NCBI RefSeq assembly: GCF_032116555.1
Contig: NZ_CP134949.1
Coordinates: forward strand, 1,054,001-1,118,000
Source: Halobaculum sp. XH14
GTDB taxonomy: Archaea; Halobacteriota; Halobacteria; Halobacteriales; Haloferacaceae
Length of the DNA stretch: 64,000 nucleotides
Direction of reading: 5' to 3'
Made by a program: the position numbers and the translations under genes. The first letter of the stretch is position 1. Every line of letters begins with the position of its first letter. Shown piece by piece: positions 1 to 8,633 of this stretch. The notes under the pieces were generated by a model, which worked only from the letters and a program-made list of their open reading frames with translations, had not been told where the DNA came from and ran no database searches.

Positions 1-28
1 TGCGGTTTCAACGGACCGACTTCCACCC

Positions 29-826
29 CTACCGATTCGCTTCCATCCACTCGACCCCGAAGTCGACGAGCGGCCGCTGGTCCACGAGCGTCGCGGTCGC
101 CTCGCCGACGCTCCCGCGCTCCATCCCGTATTCCCGTTCGTAGGCCGCCTCGATCTCCCGGAAGTCGTCAGGGCCGGCGACGGTCTCGAACGTCACCCAG
201 CGCCGCTCGCCGTCCACGAGCATCGGGCCGCCGTCGGACTGGAACGACTTGTCGTACTCGGCGCGACGCTCGGCGAGGTGGAGCGACGTGTTGGCCTCGA
301 CGCCCAGCCGGAGGACGGAGGCGTCCAGATCGTACAGGCGGGCGAGCGGCGACGTCTCGCCGAACGGCGGGTCGACGGCGTGGTCGGCGACGACGGCCTC
401 GGCCCCCTCTCCCCACGCCGCAAACGAGGAGGTCGGGTGGCGGCTCCGGACGACCTCCGGATGGTCGCGGAAGCACTCGGCGACCGCGCCCATCATCCTG
501 GTGGGGGTGAGTTCCGGGCGGTACGGCGGCATCGTCTCCCTGATCTCCGCGATCCAGTCGTCGGGAACCGGGGGGTTCTCCCAGTTCGACGGGTCCGAGA
601 GCTGGGTGGAGTGGGTCGGCATGGCGAGCGTGCCGACGGGGGTGACGACGTCCAGCAGGGCGTCGACGACGGCTGGCGCGCCGCCGGGTACCCACCCGAG
701 CGAGGAGAGCGAGGCGTGGACGAGCACGGCGTCGCCGGCGTCGACGCCCAGCGCGCGGAGGTCCCCGGCGATCCGGTCGGCGGTGACCGGCGCGTCGCTT
801 CGGTCGATCGCGTCCGCTTCGGTCAT
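29..826 (-). CDS. AAC(3)-family N-acetyltransferase
   Basis: A 265-residue protein of the aminoglycoside 3-N-acetyltransferase (YokD/AAC(3)) fold, which moves an acetyl group from acetyl-CoA to an amino group. Family blocks are visible: HASLSSLGW at residues 37-45, the PTHS region near 70-73, SRHPTSSFAAWG at 128-139 and GVEANTSLHLAE at 175-186, whose His is in the usual catalytic position. Length is normal for the family. Archaeal members are not known to act on drugs, and the natural substrate cannot be read from the sequence. The next gene downstream on the + strand coordinate is on the same strand with a gap of about 40 bases, but no shared function is evident. Confidence 0.85.
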   Translation of the reverse strand: MTEADAIDRSDAPVTADRIAGDLRALGVDAGDAVLVHASLSSLGWVPGGAPAVVDALLDVVTPVGTLAMPTHSTQLSDPSNWENPPVPDDWIAEIRETMPPYRPELTPTRMMGAVAECFRDHPEVVRSRHPTSSFAAWGEGAEAVVADHAVDPPFGETSPLARLYDLDASVLRLGVEANTSLHLAERRAEYDKSFQSDGGPMLVDGERRWVTFETVAGPDDFREIEAAYEREYGMERGSVGEATATLVDQRPLVDFGVEWMEANR

Positions 827-867
827 GGGTCGCCCGACGCCATCGGCCGTGAAAACGGCCCCGTTTC

Positions 868-2028
868 CTAGCTCACCGCGCAGTTGTTCGGGCCGAGCTC
901 CGCCTCGAAGGCGTCGTCGTCGTCCATCGACTCACGGCCGAGGTTCGTCGCGATGATCCGCTCGTAGTTCGAGGGTCGCGGCGGGAGGTCCGAGGCGACC
1001 CGCTCCACGAACGCCGCGCGGTCGAGTTCCAGCACGTCCATGTCGCGGAGGTCGCCCAGCGGTGCGGCGTAGCTCCCGTCGACGGCGTCGGCGTGATCTG
1101 CGTAGTGGCCCGGCGCGACGAGGGTCCCGTCGGGCAGCGTGAGCAGGCGCTCGTGGAGCGTGTCGTACCCGCGCTCGGCGTACTCGCGGGCGGCCCCGTC
1201 GCCCCGTTCGAGGTCCGGGCGGCCGACGCTCCGGAGGAACAGCGCGTCGCCGGTGAACAGCACGTCCGCGCCCTCGTCGCCGTCCCGCAGCCGGAACGCC
1301 GTGAGTTCGCTCGTGTGACCCGGCGCGTGGATCGCCTCGAGGGCCACGTCGCCCACTTGAAGCTCCTCGCCGTCCTCGACGAACTCCGCGTCGAAGGCGA
1401 GCCCGCGGTCAGACGCTCCCGCGGGGAGGACCACCTCGCCGTGGGCGCGGTCGCCGAGTTCGCGGACGCCGCTCACGTGGTCGGCGTGGACGTGTGTGTC
1501 GAGCGCGTACCGGAGTTCGGCGTTCCACTGCGGGAGGTCGTGCTCGTACCGCTCCGCGAACGCCCGCAGCGGGTCGACGATCGCCGCCTCCCCGTCGGAG
1601 GCGACGAGGTACGCGAGACAGCCCGACGATGGGCGCTGGTACTGGACGACGGTCGCCTCGCCGGCGTCGAGTTCCACGGCGAGGGCCGTCCGCGCCCAGT
1701 CGGTCATCCCGCCGGCGAGGTTGACGGCGTCGAGCCCCGATTCGCGTAGCATTTCGGCGACCTCCGCGCTCGCCTTTCCGCGGGGGCAGACGACGACGAT
1801 GGACCCGGAGAGTTCGGCCAGTTCGTCGGGAATCAGATCGGCGGGATTCCCGCGCGCGTTCGCGGCGATGAACTTCGCGTGGGGGACGAGCGCGTCGGTG
1901 ACGGTCCGCCCCTCGACGTGCCACGTTTCGTACTCGTCGCGGTTCCGCACGTCGAGGACTGCCACCCGTTCGCCGGCGCGAAGCCGCTGAGCCAGCGCTT
2001 CGGGGTGGATCTCCGTCTCGTCGGTCAT
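868..2028 (-). CDS. rhodanese domain fused to metallo-beta-lactamase-fold (persulfide dioxygenase-like) domain
   Basis: A 386-residue two-domain sulfur enzyme. Residues about 5-115 form a rhodanese domain with the active-site Cys81 in VVCPRGKASAEV. Residues about 125-340 form a metallo-beta-lactamase-fold domain with the metal motif HVHADH at 179-184, followed by APGHTSE and FTGDALF, as in ETHE1/glyoxalase II-like persulfide dioxygenases. The likely role is oxidation or transfer of sulfane sulfur. The rhodanese domain comes first, the reverse of the best-studied bacterial fusions. The frame stays open upstream, but the ATG at 2028 directly precedes the rhodanese domain, and the further extension would run into the divergent ferritin-like gene. 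Confidence 0.85.
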   Translation of the reverse strand: MTDETEIHPEALAQRLRAGERVAVLDVRNRDEYETWHVEGRTVTDALVPHAKFIAANARGNPADLIPDELAELSGSIVVVCPRGKASAEVAEMLRESGLDAVNLAGGMTDWARTALAVELDAGEATVVQYQRPSSGCLAYLVASDGEAAIVDPLRAFAERYEHDLPQWNAELRYALDTHVHADHVSGVRELGDRAHGEVVLPAGASDRGLAFDAEFVEDGEELQVGDVALEAIHAPGHTSELTAFRLRDGDEGADVLFTGDALFLRSVGRPDLERGDGAAREYAERGYDTLHERLLTLPDGTLVAPGHYADHADAVDGSYAAPLGDLRDMDVLELDRAAFVERVASDLPPRPSNYERIIATNLGRESMDDDDAFEAELGPNNCAVS

Positions 2029-2089
2029 GACCCCAGGTAGGCCCACGCACGGGGAAACGTTAACGCCGCGCAGGCGCAACCCGTCAATC

Positions 2090-2773
2090 ATGGATTCGGC
2101 CGCGCTGCGCGAGCGGGTCGAGGCGGAGAAGGCGACCGAACTGGACCGGCTCGGCTCGAACAAGTTCCTCGTCGCGCTCACCGACGCCGACCTCACGACG
2201 GACGCGGTCCTGCGTGCGGCCGCCGACAGCGAGCACGCCGCCCACGTCACGTTCGCCGGGTGGGCGGAAAACGAGAACGACCCGGCCGCGCGGGAACTGT
2301 TCGGCTGGGTCGCCGACCGCGAGGCCGACCACCGCGACCGCGTGCTGGACGCGCTCGACGGTGACCACGACCCGAACGAGCGGGCGGAGGAAACCTCCGC
2401 TGCTGACCGGACGCAGTCCGGTAACGGCGGCACGATGCACTCGTACCTCCGCGCGCGGACCGACACGGTCGAGCGGGTCGCGGCCGGGCTGGTCGGTCGC
2501 CCGCTCGTCAGCGTCCGGGCCCACCTCCAGGTCGTCAGCCACTTCGTGAACGAGGCCGACGGGTCCCGCGCGGAGCTGTTCCGCGACCTGCGCTCGGAGA
2601 CGGAAGAGGAACTGGAGCGCGGGCTGGACTATCTGGACCAGCACTGCGACGAGGAGGACGACGGGGACTGGGAATCGGCGGCGATGGTGGCGGCGTACGT
2701 GGTGCAACTGGCCTACGACGACTACGCGGACTCGCTGCGTGGGCTCGACATCGACGTGAAGCCGGTGTGTTGA
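2090..2773 (+). CDS. ferritin-like / rubrerythrin-family protein
   Basis: A 227-residue, largely helical, acidic protein. It carries Glu and His residues spaced as in ferritin-like diiron bundles (SEHAAHVTFAGWAE near 47-60, READHRDRV near 77-85, then HLQVVSHFVNEA in the second half). Rubrerythrin-like bundles usually handle peroxide or iron; this role is inferred. It is divergent from the rhodanese/beta-lactamase-fold enzyme, with starts 61 bases apart, so the two may share a stress-related promoter region. The start at 2090 was chosen over an upstream in-frame start because the latter lies within the neighbour's coding sequence. Confidence 0.7.
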   Translation: MDSAALRERVEAEKATELDRLGSNKFLVALTDADLTTDAVLRAAADSEHAAHVTFAGWAENENDPAARELFGWVADREADHRDRVLDALDGDHDPNERAEETSAADRTQSGNGGTMHSYLRARTDTVERVAAGLVGRPLVSVRAHLQVVSHFVNEADGSRAELFRDLRSETEEELERGLDYLDQHCDEEDDGDWESAAMVAAYVVQLAYDDYADSLRGLDIDVKPVC

Positions 2774-2830
2774 CGGTCGGTTCCGGCACCCCGTCATCGC
2801 GCGTCCCGACGCTTCCCGTGGCGGACTCGT

Positions 2831-3277
2831 CTACCCCATCGACCGATCCGAGAACGTCTCCTCGAGCGTCGCCGCCGTCTCGTCCTTCCCCATGCGCCGA
2901 TACGTCTCGACGAGCGCGTCGGGCGGGAGGATCGGAACCCCACGAACGCGGTCGAGTTCGACGGTTCCGAGGTCGGCGAGCGGTTCCTGGTGGTCCTTCG
3001 CGCGCTCGGCGTACACGACCTCGAGCTCTACCCCTCCGATTCGGTACTCGTCGACCTGCGAGACGCCGACCTCCCCGGTCCCGACGAACTCGGCCGCGAG
3101 CGCGTCGCGGATGCGGGCCGCCCCGGCCTCGGCGGTGAGCACGTCGACGTCGGACGGGTCGGCCTCGAGCCCGCGGAGCGCGAGGTTCGCGCTCCCGAAC
3201 ACGCACCACCTGACGTCCGCCGGGACTGTCGAGACGAGTTCCTCCAGGACCGCTTCCTGCGCGTCGGAGAGAGCCAT
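2831..3277 (-). CDS. nucleotidyltransferase-fold protein (MNT-like)
   Basis: A 148-residue protein with a nucleotidyltransferase core. The block CVFGSANLALRG followed by DPSDVDVLT matches the GSx(n)DxD active-site pattern, and a third acidic residue is likely in GGVELEVVY. The C-terminal half (PPDALVETYRRMGKDET) looks like the usual helical end. Such stand-alone domains occur in antitoxins and tRNA/protein modifiers, and no partner gene is adjacent. A second ATG lies nine codons upstream (3304). I prefer 3277 because an AT-rich TATA-like patch at 3302-3309 on the reverse strand sits about 29 bases upstream. Seven 10-base repeats lie immediately upstream of that patch. Confidence 0.7.
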   Translation of the reverse strand: MALSDAQEAVLEELVSTVPADVRWCVFGSANLALRGLEADPSDVDVLTAEAGAARIRDALAAEFVGTGEVGVSQVDEYRIGGVELEVVYAERAKDHQEPLADLGTVELDRVRGVPILPPDALVETYRRMGKDETAATLEETFSDRSMG

Positions 3278-3310
3278 GGCTGATTCGAGCGCGTGGACGA
3301 CCATGTATGT

Positions 3311-3380
3311 TGGCGGAGGTGCGCGGAGGTCGGCGGAGGTCAGCGGAAATCGGCGGAAATCGGCGGAGATCTGCGGGATT
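3311..3380. repeat. seven tandem 10-base repeats
   Basis: Seven consecutive 10-base units of the general form NNGCGGAGGT / NNGCGGAAAT (3311, 3321, 3331, 3341, 3351, 3361, 3371; the last is degenerate). They lie between the nucleotidyltransferase gene (reverse strand) and pyrB (forward strand). A period of 10 bases is close to one helical turn, so a bound protein would meet every unit on the same face. They could also be simple replication-slippage repeats. No coding function is apparent. Confidence 0.8.
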
Positions 3381-3584
3381 GCCACCGTTCGACCCGACCG
3401 ATCGAACCCGGGGTGGGTCGGGTCGGCTCTCACGGCGCCACCGCGCCGGTTCGGTTCCTCGTAGCCTCGCTTCGAATCTCGAAATCCGGGATCGGGAAAC
3501 CAGCAGGAGGATGTAAAACCGCAACCCGGCGGTACGAACCCGTACCCGAGCGATTGAAGGCCACGCCGGTCCGTCCCTCGAACG

Positions 3585-4508
3585 ATGCGACACGACCACC
3601 TCCTCTCGGCCGGCCAGCTCACCCGGGAGGACATCGAGGCGGTGCTGGATCGGGCCGCCGAGATGGCAGCCGACCCGGCGGGCGTCGCGGAGCGCCACGC
3701 CGACCGGCTGCTCGCGCTGTGTTTCTTCGAGCCGAGCACGCGCACCAAGATGTCCTTCGATGCGGCGATGAAGCGGCTCGGCGGCGACACCGTCGACATG
3801 GGCACCGTCGAGTCCTCCTCGGTGAAGAAGGGCGAGTCGCTCGCGGACACCGTCCGCGTCATCGAGGGGTACGCCGACGGCATCGTCCTCCGGCACCCGA
3901 GCGAGGGCGCCGCGAAGCTCGCCGCGGAGTTCGTCGACGTCCCGGTCGTCAACGCCGGCGACGGCGCGGGCCAGCACCCCAGCCAGACGCTGCTCGACCT
4001 CTACACGATGCGGGAGAACGCCGGGCTCGACGACCTCACGGTCGGCATCATGGGCGACCTGAAGTACGGCCGCACGGTCCACTCGCTCGCCGAGGCGCTG
4101 ACGACCTTCGACGCCCGGATGCACTTCGTCAGCCCCGAGTCGCTGAAGCTCCCGCGCGGGGTCCAGTTCGACCTCCACGAGGCCGGCGCGCGCCTCCGCG
4201 AACACACCGACCTGGCGGAAGTCCTGCCCGAACTCGACGTGCTCTACGTCACGCGCATCCAGCGCGAGCGCTTCCCCGACGAGAACGAGTATCAGAAGGT
4301 CGCCGGCCAGTACCAGATCGACGCCGAGACCCTCGATGCGGCACGGGACGACCTGACGGTGATGCACCCGCTGCCGCGCGTCGACGAGATCGCGCCGGAC
4401 GTCGACGCGAACGAGCACGCGACGTACTTCCGGCAGGCGCACAACGGCGTCCCGGTCCGGATGGCGCTGCTGGACGAACTGCTCTCCGGGGAGGGGGGTG
4501 AGCCATGA
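3585..4508 (+). CDS. pyrB: aspartate carbamoyltransferase, catalytic subunit
   Basis: A 307-residue catalytic chain of ATCase, joining carbamoyl phosphate and L-aspartate to carbamoyl-aspartate in pyrimidine synthesis. The carbamoyl-phosphate motif is seen as [18 protein letters not shown] (near 46-63), and [11 protein letters not shown] (near 132-142) and the C-terminal HPLPRVDEI (near 261-269) are conserved family blocks. The length is typical. It overlaps the regulatory-chain gene by four bases (ATGA), giving tight translational coupling and matching the 6:6 holoenzyme arrangement. Confidence 0.98.
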   Translation: MRHDHLLSAGQLTREDIEAVLDRAAEMAADPAGVAERHADRLLALCFFEPSTRTKMSFDAAMKRLGGDTVDMGTVESSSVKKGESLADTVRVIEGYADGIVLRHPSEGAAKLAAEFVDVPVVNAGDGAGQHPSQTLLDLYTMRENAGLDDLTVGIMGDLKYGRTVHSLAEALTTFDARMHFVSPESLKLPRGVQFDLHEAGARLREHTDLAEVLPELDVLYVTRIQRERFPDENEYQKVAGQYQIDAETLDAARDDLTVMHPLPRVDEIAPDVDANEHATYFRQAHNGVPVRMALLDELLSGEGGEP

Positions 4509-4966
4509 GCGAACACGAGCTCCGCGTCTCGAAGATCCGTGACGGGACGGTCATCGACCACGTCACCGGCGGACAGGCGCTGAACGTGCTCGCGGTGCTC
4601 GGCATCGACGGCGACGAGGGGCTCGGCGTCTCCATCGGGATGAACGTCCCCTCGGACACGCTCGGGAAGAAGGACATCGTGAAGGTGGAGGACCGGGAGC
4701 TCTCACAGGGCGAGGTGGACATCATCTCGCTGCTCGCGCCGGAGGCGACCGTCAACATCGTCCGCGAGTTCGAGGTGGTCGAGAAGAACCGCGTCGAACG
4801 TCCCGAGCGCGTCGTCGGTCTCCTGCGCTGTCCGAACCACAACTGCATCACGAACGGCGAGGAGCCCGTCGAGTCGACGTTCGGGGTCGTCGAGGACGGC
4901 GTCCGCTGTGAGTACTGCGGCGAGATCATCCGCTCGGACATCGGCGATCACCTCGCGGTCAGCTGA
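4505..4966 (+). CDS. pyrI: aspartate carbamoyltransferase, regulatory subunit
   Basis: A 153-residue regulatory chain. The N-terminal domain (about 1-95) binds effector nucleotides; it shows the typical start [15 protein letters not shown] and the block [10 protein letters not shown]. The C-terminal domain holds the four zinc-binding cysteines in CPNHNC (near 111-116) and CEYCGE (near 138-143), which anchor it to the catalytic chain. Its start codon overlaps the pyrB stop, so the two chains should be made in step. This predicts an allosterically controlled class B ATCase. Confidence 0.98.
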   Translation: MSEHELRVSKIRDGTVIDHVTGGQALNVLAVLGIDGDEGLGVSIGMNVPSDTLGKKDIVKVEDRELSQGEVDIISLLAPEATVNIVREFEVVEKNRVERPERVVGLLRCPNHNCITNGEEPVESTFGVVEDGVRCEYCGEIIRSDIGDHLAVS

Positions 4967-5063
4967 GCACCGACACCTGTTCCCCCGACCCCTCCACGAT
5001 ACTAGTCGCTGAATTGACCGATCGTCTCGTTCAAACCGGACCGGTCGATAGCGAGGGTGAAAC

Positions 5064-5417
5064 TCACACGTCGCGTAGGCCGAGACTGTACTCGAGTGCG
5101 GTGTCGACCTCCTCCATCCGCTCGTCGGGAACGGATCCGATCGTCTCCGAGACGCGGTGCGTGATCGACACCGTCCGAATCTGGCTGCACAGTGCAACCG
5201 AATCCTGCCGCAGCGGACACTCGTCGGCGGTCATTAACACTTCGAAGGGGTACAGTTCGTCGCCGAACGACGTCGTGAACGGAACCACGATCGTCGTTGG
5301 CGCGTTCTCGTTCCCGACGTCGTTTTGCACGACGAGACACGGACGGGTGCCTCGTTGTTCGGATCCCTCCGTCGGATCGAGCGCGACGATCACGACGTCT
5401 CCCCGGTGGACAACCAT
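5064..5417 (-). CDS. MazF/PemK-type endoribonuclease toxin
   Basis: A 117-residue protein of the MazF/PemK/CcdB-like fold. The N-terminus RGDVVIVALDPTEGSEQRG followed by RPCLVVQND is the family signature, and TTIVVPFTT (near 41-49) is the next conserved strand. Family members cleave mRNA at short sequences and slow growth. It starts three bases after the stop of the AbrB-type antitoxin gene, the usual antitoxin-first order. The C-terminal Thr/Ser and helix (VSETIGSVPDERMEEVD) also match the family. Chromosomal haloarchaeal copies are little studied. Confidence 0.9.
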   Translation of the reverse strand: MVVHRGDVVIVALDPTEGSEQRGTRPCLVVQNDVGNENAPTTIVVPFTTSFGDELYPFEVLMTADECPLRQDSVALCSQIRTVSITHRVSETIGSVPDERMEEVDTALEYSLGLRDV

Positions 5418-5420
5418 CGG

Positions 5421-5687
5421 CTACCAGTCGGGAGCCTCGCCCAGATACTCGTTCGCTTCGCGTGAGGCCCAGCGCATTTCCTCGTCGAGTTCGCGTGCCC
5501 GCGTCGCAGTCTGCCGATATCCCTCCGCGAGATCTGCTGGCGTGACTGGCTTGTCGATGATGATTCGCCCGTCTTGCTCCCGGACCACGACGTCATCACC
5601 GCCGTGGATGTCCAGCCTGTCCCGAAGCTCCTTGGGGAGCGTTACTTGGCCACGTTCACCCACCTTCCGCTTCTCGACACCGGACAT
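5421..5687 (-). CDS. AbrB/SpoVT-type (MazE-like) antitoxin
   Basis: An 88-residue protein with an N-terminal swapped-hairpin AbrB DNA-binding domain: RKVGERGQVTLPKELRDRLDI at about 7-27, then GDDVVVREQDGRIII. The C-terminal 45 residues are charged and probably wrap the toxin. It would neutralise the MazF-type toxin encoded next and repress the shared promoter. The AT-rich stretch just upstream (5690-5712) is the likely promoter for both genes. Confidence 0.9.
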   Translation of the reverse strand: MSGVEKRKVGERGQVTLPKELRDRLDIHGGDDVVVREQDGRIIIDKPVTPADLAEGYRQTATRARELDEEMRWASREANEYLGEAPDW

Positions 5688-5780
5688 ACCTATTCATATC
5701 GTATTCGTACTCAAAACCGTTTCGACCCTCGAACCACGGTTGCCCCCCTCTGAATCGAGCACCAGCACCCACCACGCAGG

Positions 5781-5803
5781 TTTATTACTTAGTAATATTA
5801 CTA
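5781..5803 (+). promoter_or_regulatory. thiC promoter with a perfect 14-base palindrome
   Basis: A TATA-like box TTTATTA at 5781-5787 lies about 28 bases before the thiC ATG, so the mRNA is probably leaderless. Between that box and the start is the perfect palindrome TAGTAATATTACTA (5790-5803). A protein bound there would sit over the initiation site. Haloarchaeal thiC is known to be controlled by the regulator ThiR, so a ThiR operator is a reasonable guess. No TPP-riboswitch core is visible. Confidence 0.7.
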
Positions 5804-5811
5804 GGTAGTCG

Positions 5812-7257
5812 ATGGCCACACAGCTCGAACGCGCCAGGGAAGGCGAGGTGACGCCGGCGATGGAACGCGTGGCGGAGCGCGAACGACGCGACCCCGAGTT
5901 CGTCCGCGAGCAGGTCGCTGACGGTCGGGCCGTGATTCCGACCAACCACGAACACGAGGGGGGAGATCCGATGGTCATCGGCGAGGCGTTCGCCACGAAG
6001 GTCAACGCCAACATCGGCAACAGCGAGGACACCAGCGGGCCCGACGAGGAACTCCGGAAGCTCCACGCGGCGGTCCACTACGGCGCCGACACCGTGATGG
6101 ACCTCTCGACCGGCGCGAACCTCGACCGCATCCGCGAGGCGAACCTCGCCCACTCGCCCGTCCCGGTGGGGACGGTCCCCATCTACGAGGCGGTCAAGCG
6201 CGCCGGATCGGCCGCCGAACTCACCCACGACCTGCTCCGGGACGTGATCGAGAAGCAGGCCGAACAGGGCGTCGATTACATGACGATCCACGCGGGCGTC
6301 CTGAGGGAACACCTCCCGCTGACCGACGGCCGGACGACGGGAATCGTCTCGCGGGGCGGTTCCATCCTCGCCCGCTGGATTGAGGAACACGGCGAGCAGA
6401 ACCCGCTGTACGTCGACTTTCCGGACCTCTGTGGGGTCTTCAGGGAGTACGACGTGACCGTCAGCCTCGGCGACGGCCTGCGACCGGGCAGTCTCGCGGA
6501 CGCCTCCGACGAGGCGCAGTTCGCCGAACTCGACACCCTGGGGGAACTGACGCGGACGGCACGGGAGCGCGGCGTGCAGGTCATGGTCGAGGGGCCGGGC
6601 CACGTCCCGCTGGACGAGATCGCCGAGAACGTGGAGCGCCAGCGCGAGGTGTGTGACGGCGCGCCGTTCTACGTGCTCGGCCCGCTCGTCACCGACGTCG
6701 CGCCCGGCTACGACCACATTACCTCGGCCATCGGCGCGACCGAAGCCGCCCGGGCCGGTGCCGCGATGCTCTGTTACGTGACGCCAAAGGAGCACCTCGG
6801 ACTGCCCGAACGCGAGGACGTCCGCGACGGGCTGGCGGCCTACCGCATCGCCGCCCACGCCGCCGACGTGGCGAACGGGCTCCCCGGCGCACGCGACTGG
6901 GACGACGCGCTCTCGGAAGCGAGATACGCCTTCGACTGGCGGCGGCAGTTCGACCTCGCGCTCGACCCCGAGCGTGCCCGGTCGTTCCACGACCGGACGC
7001 TCCCGGGTGACAACTACAAGGAGGCCCGGTTCTGCTCGATGTGTGGCGTCGAGTTCTGCTCGATGCGGATCGACCAGGACGCGCGGGAGGCCGGCGACGG
7101 AATGTCTGATCTGGACGAGGGAACCGACCTCGGCACATCACGCGCCGCGAGCGTGAACCTGCCTCCCGTCGGCACGCACGACACGGCGGGCCTGCCGAAC
7201 TGGCCCACGAACCTGGCAGGAAGCGACCGCACGGCGACCCTCGGTGACGACGACTGA
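5812..7257 (+). CDS. thiC: phosphomethylpyrimidine synthase ThiC
   Basis: A 481-residue radical-SAM enzyme that rearranges 5-aminoimidazole ribotide into HMP phosphate, the pyrimidine half of thiamine. The unusual C-terminal iron-sulfur motif CX2CX4C is present in [15 protein letters not shown] near residues 404-418. Other family blocks are [29 protein letters not shown] and [16 protein letters not shown]. It is a single-gene unit, with no thiD or thiE next to it. A palindrome in the promoter suggests thiamine-dependent control. Confidence 0.97.
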   Translation: MATQLERAREGEVTPAMERVAERERRDPEFVREQVADGRAVIPTNHEHEGGDPMVIGEAFATKVNANIGNSEDTSGPDEELRKLHAAVHYGADTVMDLSTGANLDRIREANLAHSPVPVGTVPIYEAVKRAGSAAELTHDLLRDVIEKQAEQGVDYMTIHAGVLREHLPLTDGRTTGIVSRGGSILARWIEEHGEQNPLYVDFPDLCGVFREYDVTVSLGDGLRPGSLADASDEAQFAELDTLGELTRTARERGVQVMVEGPGHVPLDEIAENVERQREVCDGAPFYVLGPLVTDVAPGYDHITSAIGATEAARAGAAMLCYVTPKEHLGLPEREDVRDGLAAYRIAAHAADVANGLPGARDWDDALSEARYAFDWRRQFDLALDPERARSFHDRTLPGDNYKEARFCSMCGVEFCSMRIDQDAREAGDGMSDLDEGTDLGTSRAASVNLPPVGTHDTAGLPNWPTNLAGSDRTATLGDDD

Positions 7258-7350
7258 CCGGCGGCGACTCGTCCGGCGGGCCGGACTCCCGGGTGATTAC
7301 CTCCCGTCCGTGGCCGCAATCGATTAGTATTCGCACGCCAATCGAGAACC

Positions 7351-7455
7351 ATGTCCGGGAAAGCGAAACTCGTCCTCCTGTTCGGCATCGTCGTGCTGCT
7401 GTACCTCGTGCTCACCTCCGAGAGCGAACCCATCGAGATCGACGTCGAGGAGTAG
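7351..7455 (+). CDS. small single-span membrane protein (34 residues)
   Basis: A 34-residue open frame beginning MSGKAKLVLLFG, with one hydrophobic segment (about residues 7-22) and an acidic tail ending IEIDVEE. It has the shape of short conserved membrane peptides common in haloarchaea; function is unknown. Support for expression: a TATA-like patch GATTAGTA at 7322-7329 lies about 26 bases before the ATG, fitting a leaderless mRNA, and a GC-rich hairpin follows the stop immediately. Confidence 0.6.
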   Translation: MSGKAKLVLLFGIVVLLYLVLTSESEPIEIDVEE

Positions 7456-7469
7456 CGGGGTCGCCCCGC
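7455..7469 (+). terminator. hairpin directly after the 34-residue ORF
   Basis: GCGGGG-TCG-CCCCGC forms a six-pair stem with a three-base loop, starting at the last base of the stop codon. It has no T tract beyond the ordinary, so a role in termination or 3'-end stability is only inferred. Confidence 0.35.
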
Positions 7470-7780
7470 CGTCGACTCCCGCCGAGCGATCGATTTCCGG
7501 CCGGGGTTCGATTCCCCGGGCCGCGACCGATCGGCTCCGTAGTCACGCGTCGATTCGATCCGAACGCGTTTCCGGTCGGTCACTGCCGCCCATCGACGTC
7601 TCCGTCCACCAACTCGCGTGTCCGCGGCGGGAAGTCCCGGAGAGTCGACTGGCCGTTCCCGGGCCGGCACCCGTTCAACTCCCCACTAACCGATTGTAGT
7701 CGGCTTCACGACCCCATAACGAACTGCGCCGGCGACGACCGTCCGGTGATGAGAAGCCGTCCGTGGTCCGCCCGGGGCCG
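7470..7780. other. gap without a recognised gene
   Basis: About 310 bases between two small membrane-protein genes. I see no credible gene in either direction. It holds a hairpin CCGGGG-TTCGATT-CCCCGG (7501-7519) whose loop imitates a tRNA T-loop, but no matching acceptor or anticodon arm surrounds it. Nothing else stands out. Confidence 0.6.
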
Positions 7781-8011
7781 ATGACCCTCCGCAAACTGAC
7801 CGCGTTCGTCGTCGTCTTCGAGATGTGTGCCCTCGGCGTCGTGCTTGCCGGGATACTCGCGTACACGGCCGCCAACGGCGGCGTCCAGACGTTCACCGTC
7901 GACATGACGCTGTTCGGCGAGCTGTGGCCCGAGTACGGTGCCCTGCTGGTCCTGACGGGCGTGACGCCGTACGCGCTCTACGTCGTCGAGCGGGAGCTAC
8001 AGGGGGACTGA
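7781..8011 (+). CDS. small two-helix membrane protein
   Basis: A 76-residue protein with two hydrophobic segments (about 6-26 and 46-68), a short polar loop between them and a charged C-terminus (YVVERELQGD). No family motif is recognised. A GTG 18 bases upstream is also in frame, but the ATG at 7781 gives the normal Thr-Leu-Arg-Lys positive end before the first helix. Its 3' end faces the DUF7344-type regulator gene. Confidence 0.6.
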   Translation: MTLRKLTAFVVVFEMCALGVVLAGILAYTAANGGVQTFTVDMTLFGELWPEYGALLVLTGVTPYALYVVERELQGD

Positions 8012-8081
8012 TTCCCGGCCCCGATCGGCCCGTCGCCGTCACGGCGGAGGGCTTTCCCACGATCCGGGAGCCAGCGACGAC

Positions 8082-8633
8082 TCACTCCCGTAGCCTGTCG
8101 AGCAGTGACGGGTTGAGCGTCCGGGTGTGGAACGCCGCCGAGAGGGCGATACAGCCCAGGAACGACCCCGCGATCACGCTGACCGGGAACGCCGACACCA
8201 CGGGGACGCCGACGACGGCCGCGAGCACGGTCAACAGCCCGAGCACGCCGACGCCGAGATAGTACTCGCTCCAGGCGATCTCGTAGCCGGAGACGACCTC
8301 GAGGTAGACCGTCACGTCCTCGGCCGAGTCGCCCAGCCTGATCGCCCGCTCGTCCTCCCCGTACTCGACGATCCCGAGGTCGACGAGCCTGGGCACGTGC
8401 GTCTGCTGCAGTGAGACGTAGACGCTCTGGCGGACGTCGCGGGGGGCCGGCTCGACGCCGGATTCCCGCTCCGCGATCCGCTCGGAGAGCTCGTTCATCG
8501 TGTAGCTCCGCTCGTCCTCGGCCAGCACCGAGAGCAGCATCCGCCGCCGCTCGTTGCTCAACACGTCGTGGACGGCCGTCGCCTCGAGGGTCGAGCTATC
8601 GGTCACGGGTTCCCGAGAGAGTTTCGTTGCCAC
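8082..8633 (-). CDS. DUF7344-type winged-helix protein with two membrane helices
   Basis: A 183-residue protein. Residues about 18-110 form the haloarchaeal DUF7344-type winged-helix domain (HDVLSNERRRMLLSVLAEDE, then VSLQQTHVPRLVDLGIVEY). Residues about 120-170 contain two membrane helices. Membrane-tethered regulators of this type are frequent in haloarchaea; their targets and signals are unknown. It is divergent from the giant surface-protein gene, with about 325 bases between starts, so it is a candidate regulator of that gene, by position only. Confidence 0.8.
   Translation of the reverse strand: MATKLSREPVTDSSTLEATAVHDVLSNERRRMLLSVLAEDERSYTMNELSERIAERESGVEPAPRDVRQSVYVSLQQTHVPRLVDLGIVEYGEDERAIRLGDSAEDVTVYLEVVSGYEIAWSEYYLGVGVLGLLTVLAAVVGVPVVSAFPVSVIAGSFLGCIALSAAFHTRTLNPSLLDRLRE

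Noticed and set aside
5700-5811. Possible TPP riboswitch before thiC
   Set aside because: The conserved CTGAGA-type core is absent and the promoter geometry leaves no leader.
7501-7519. Hairpin CCGGGG-TTCGATT-CCCCGG resembling a tRNA T-arm
   Set aside because: No complementary acceptor strand or anticodon arm lies at the proper distance upstream, so it is treated as an ordinary hairpin.
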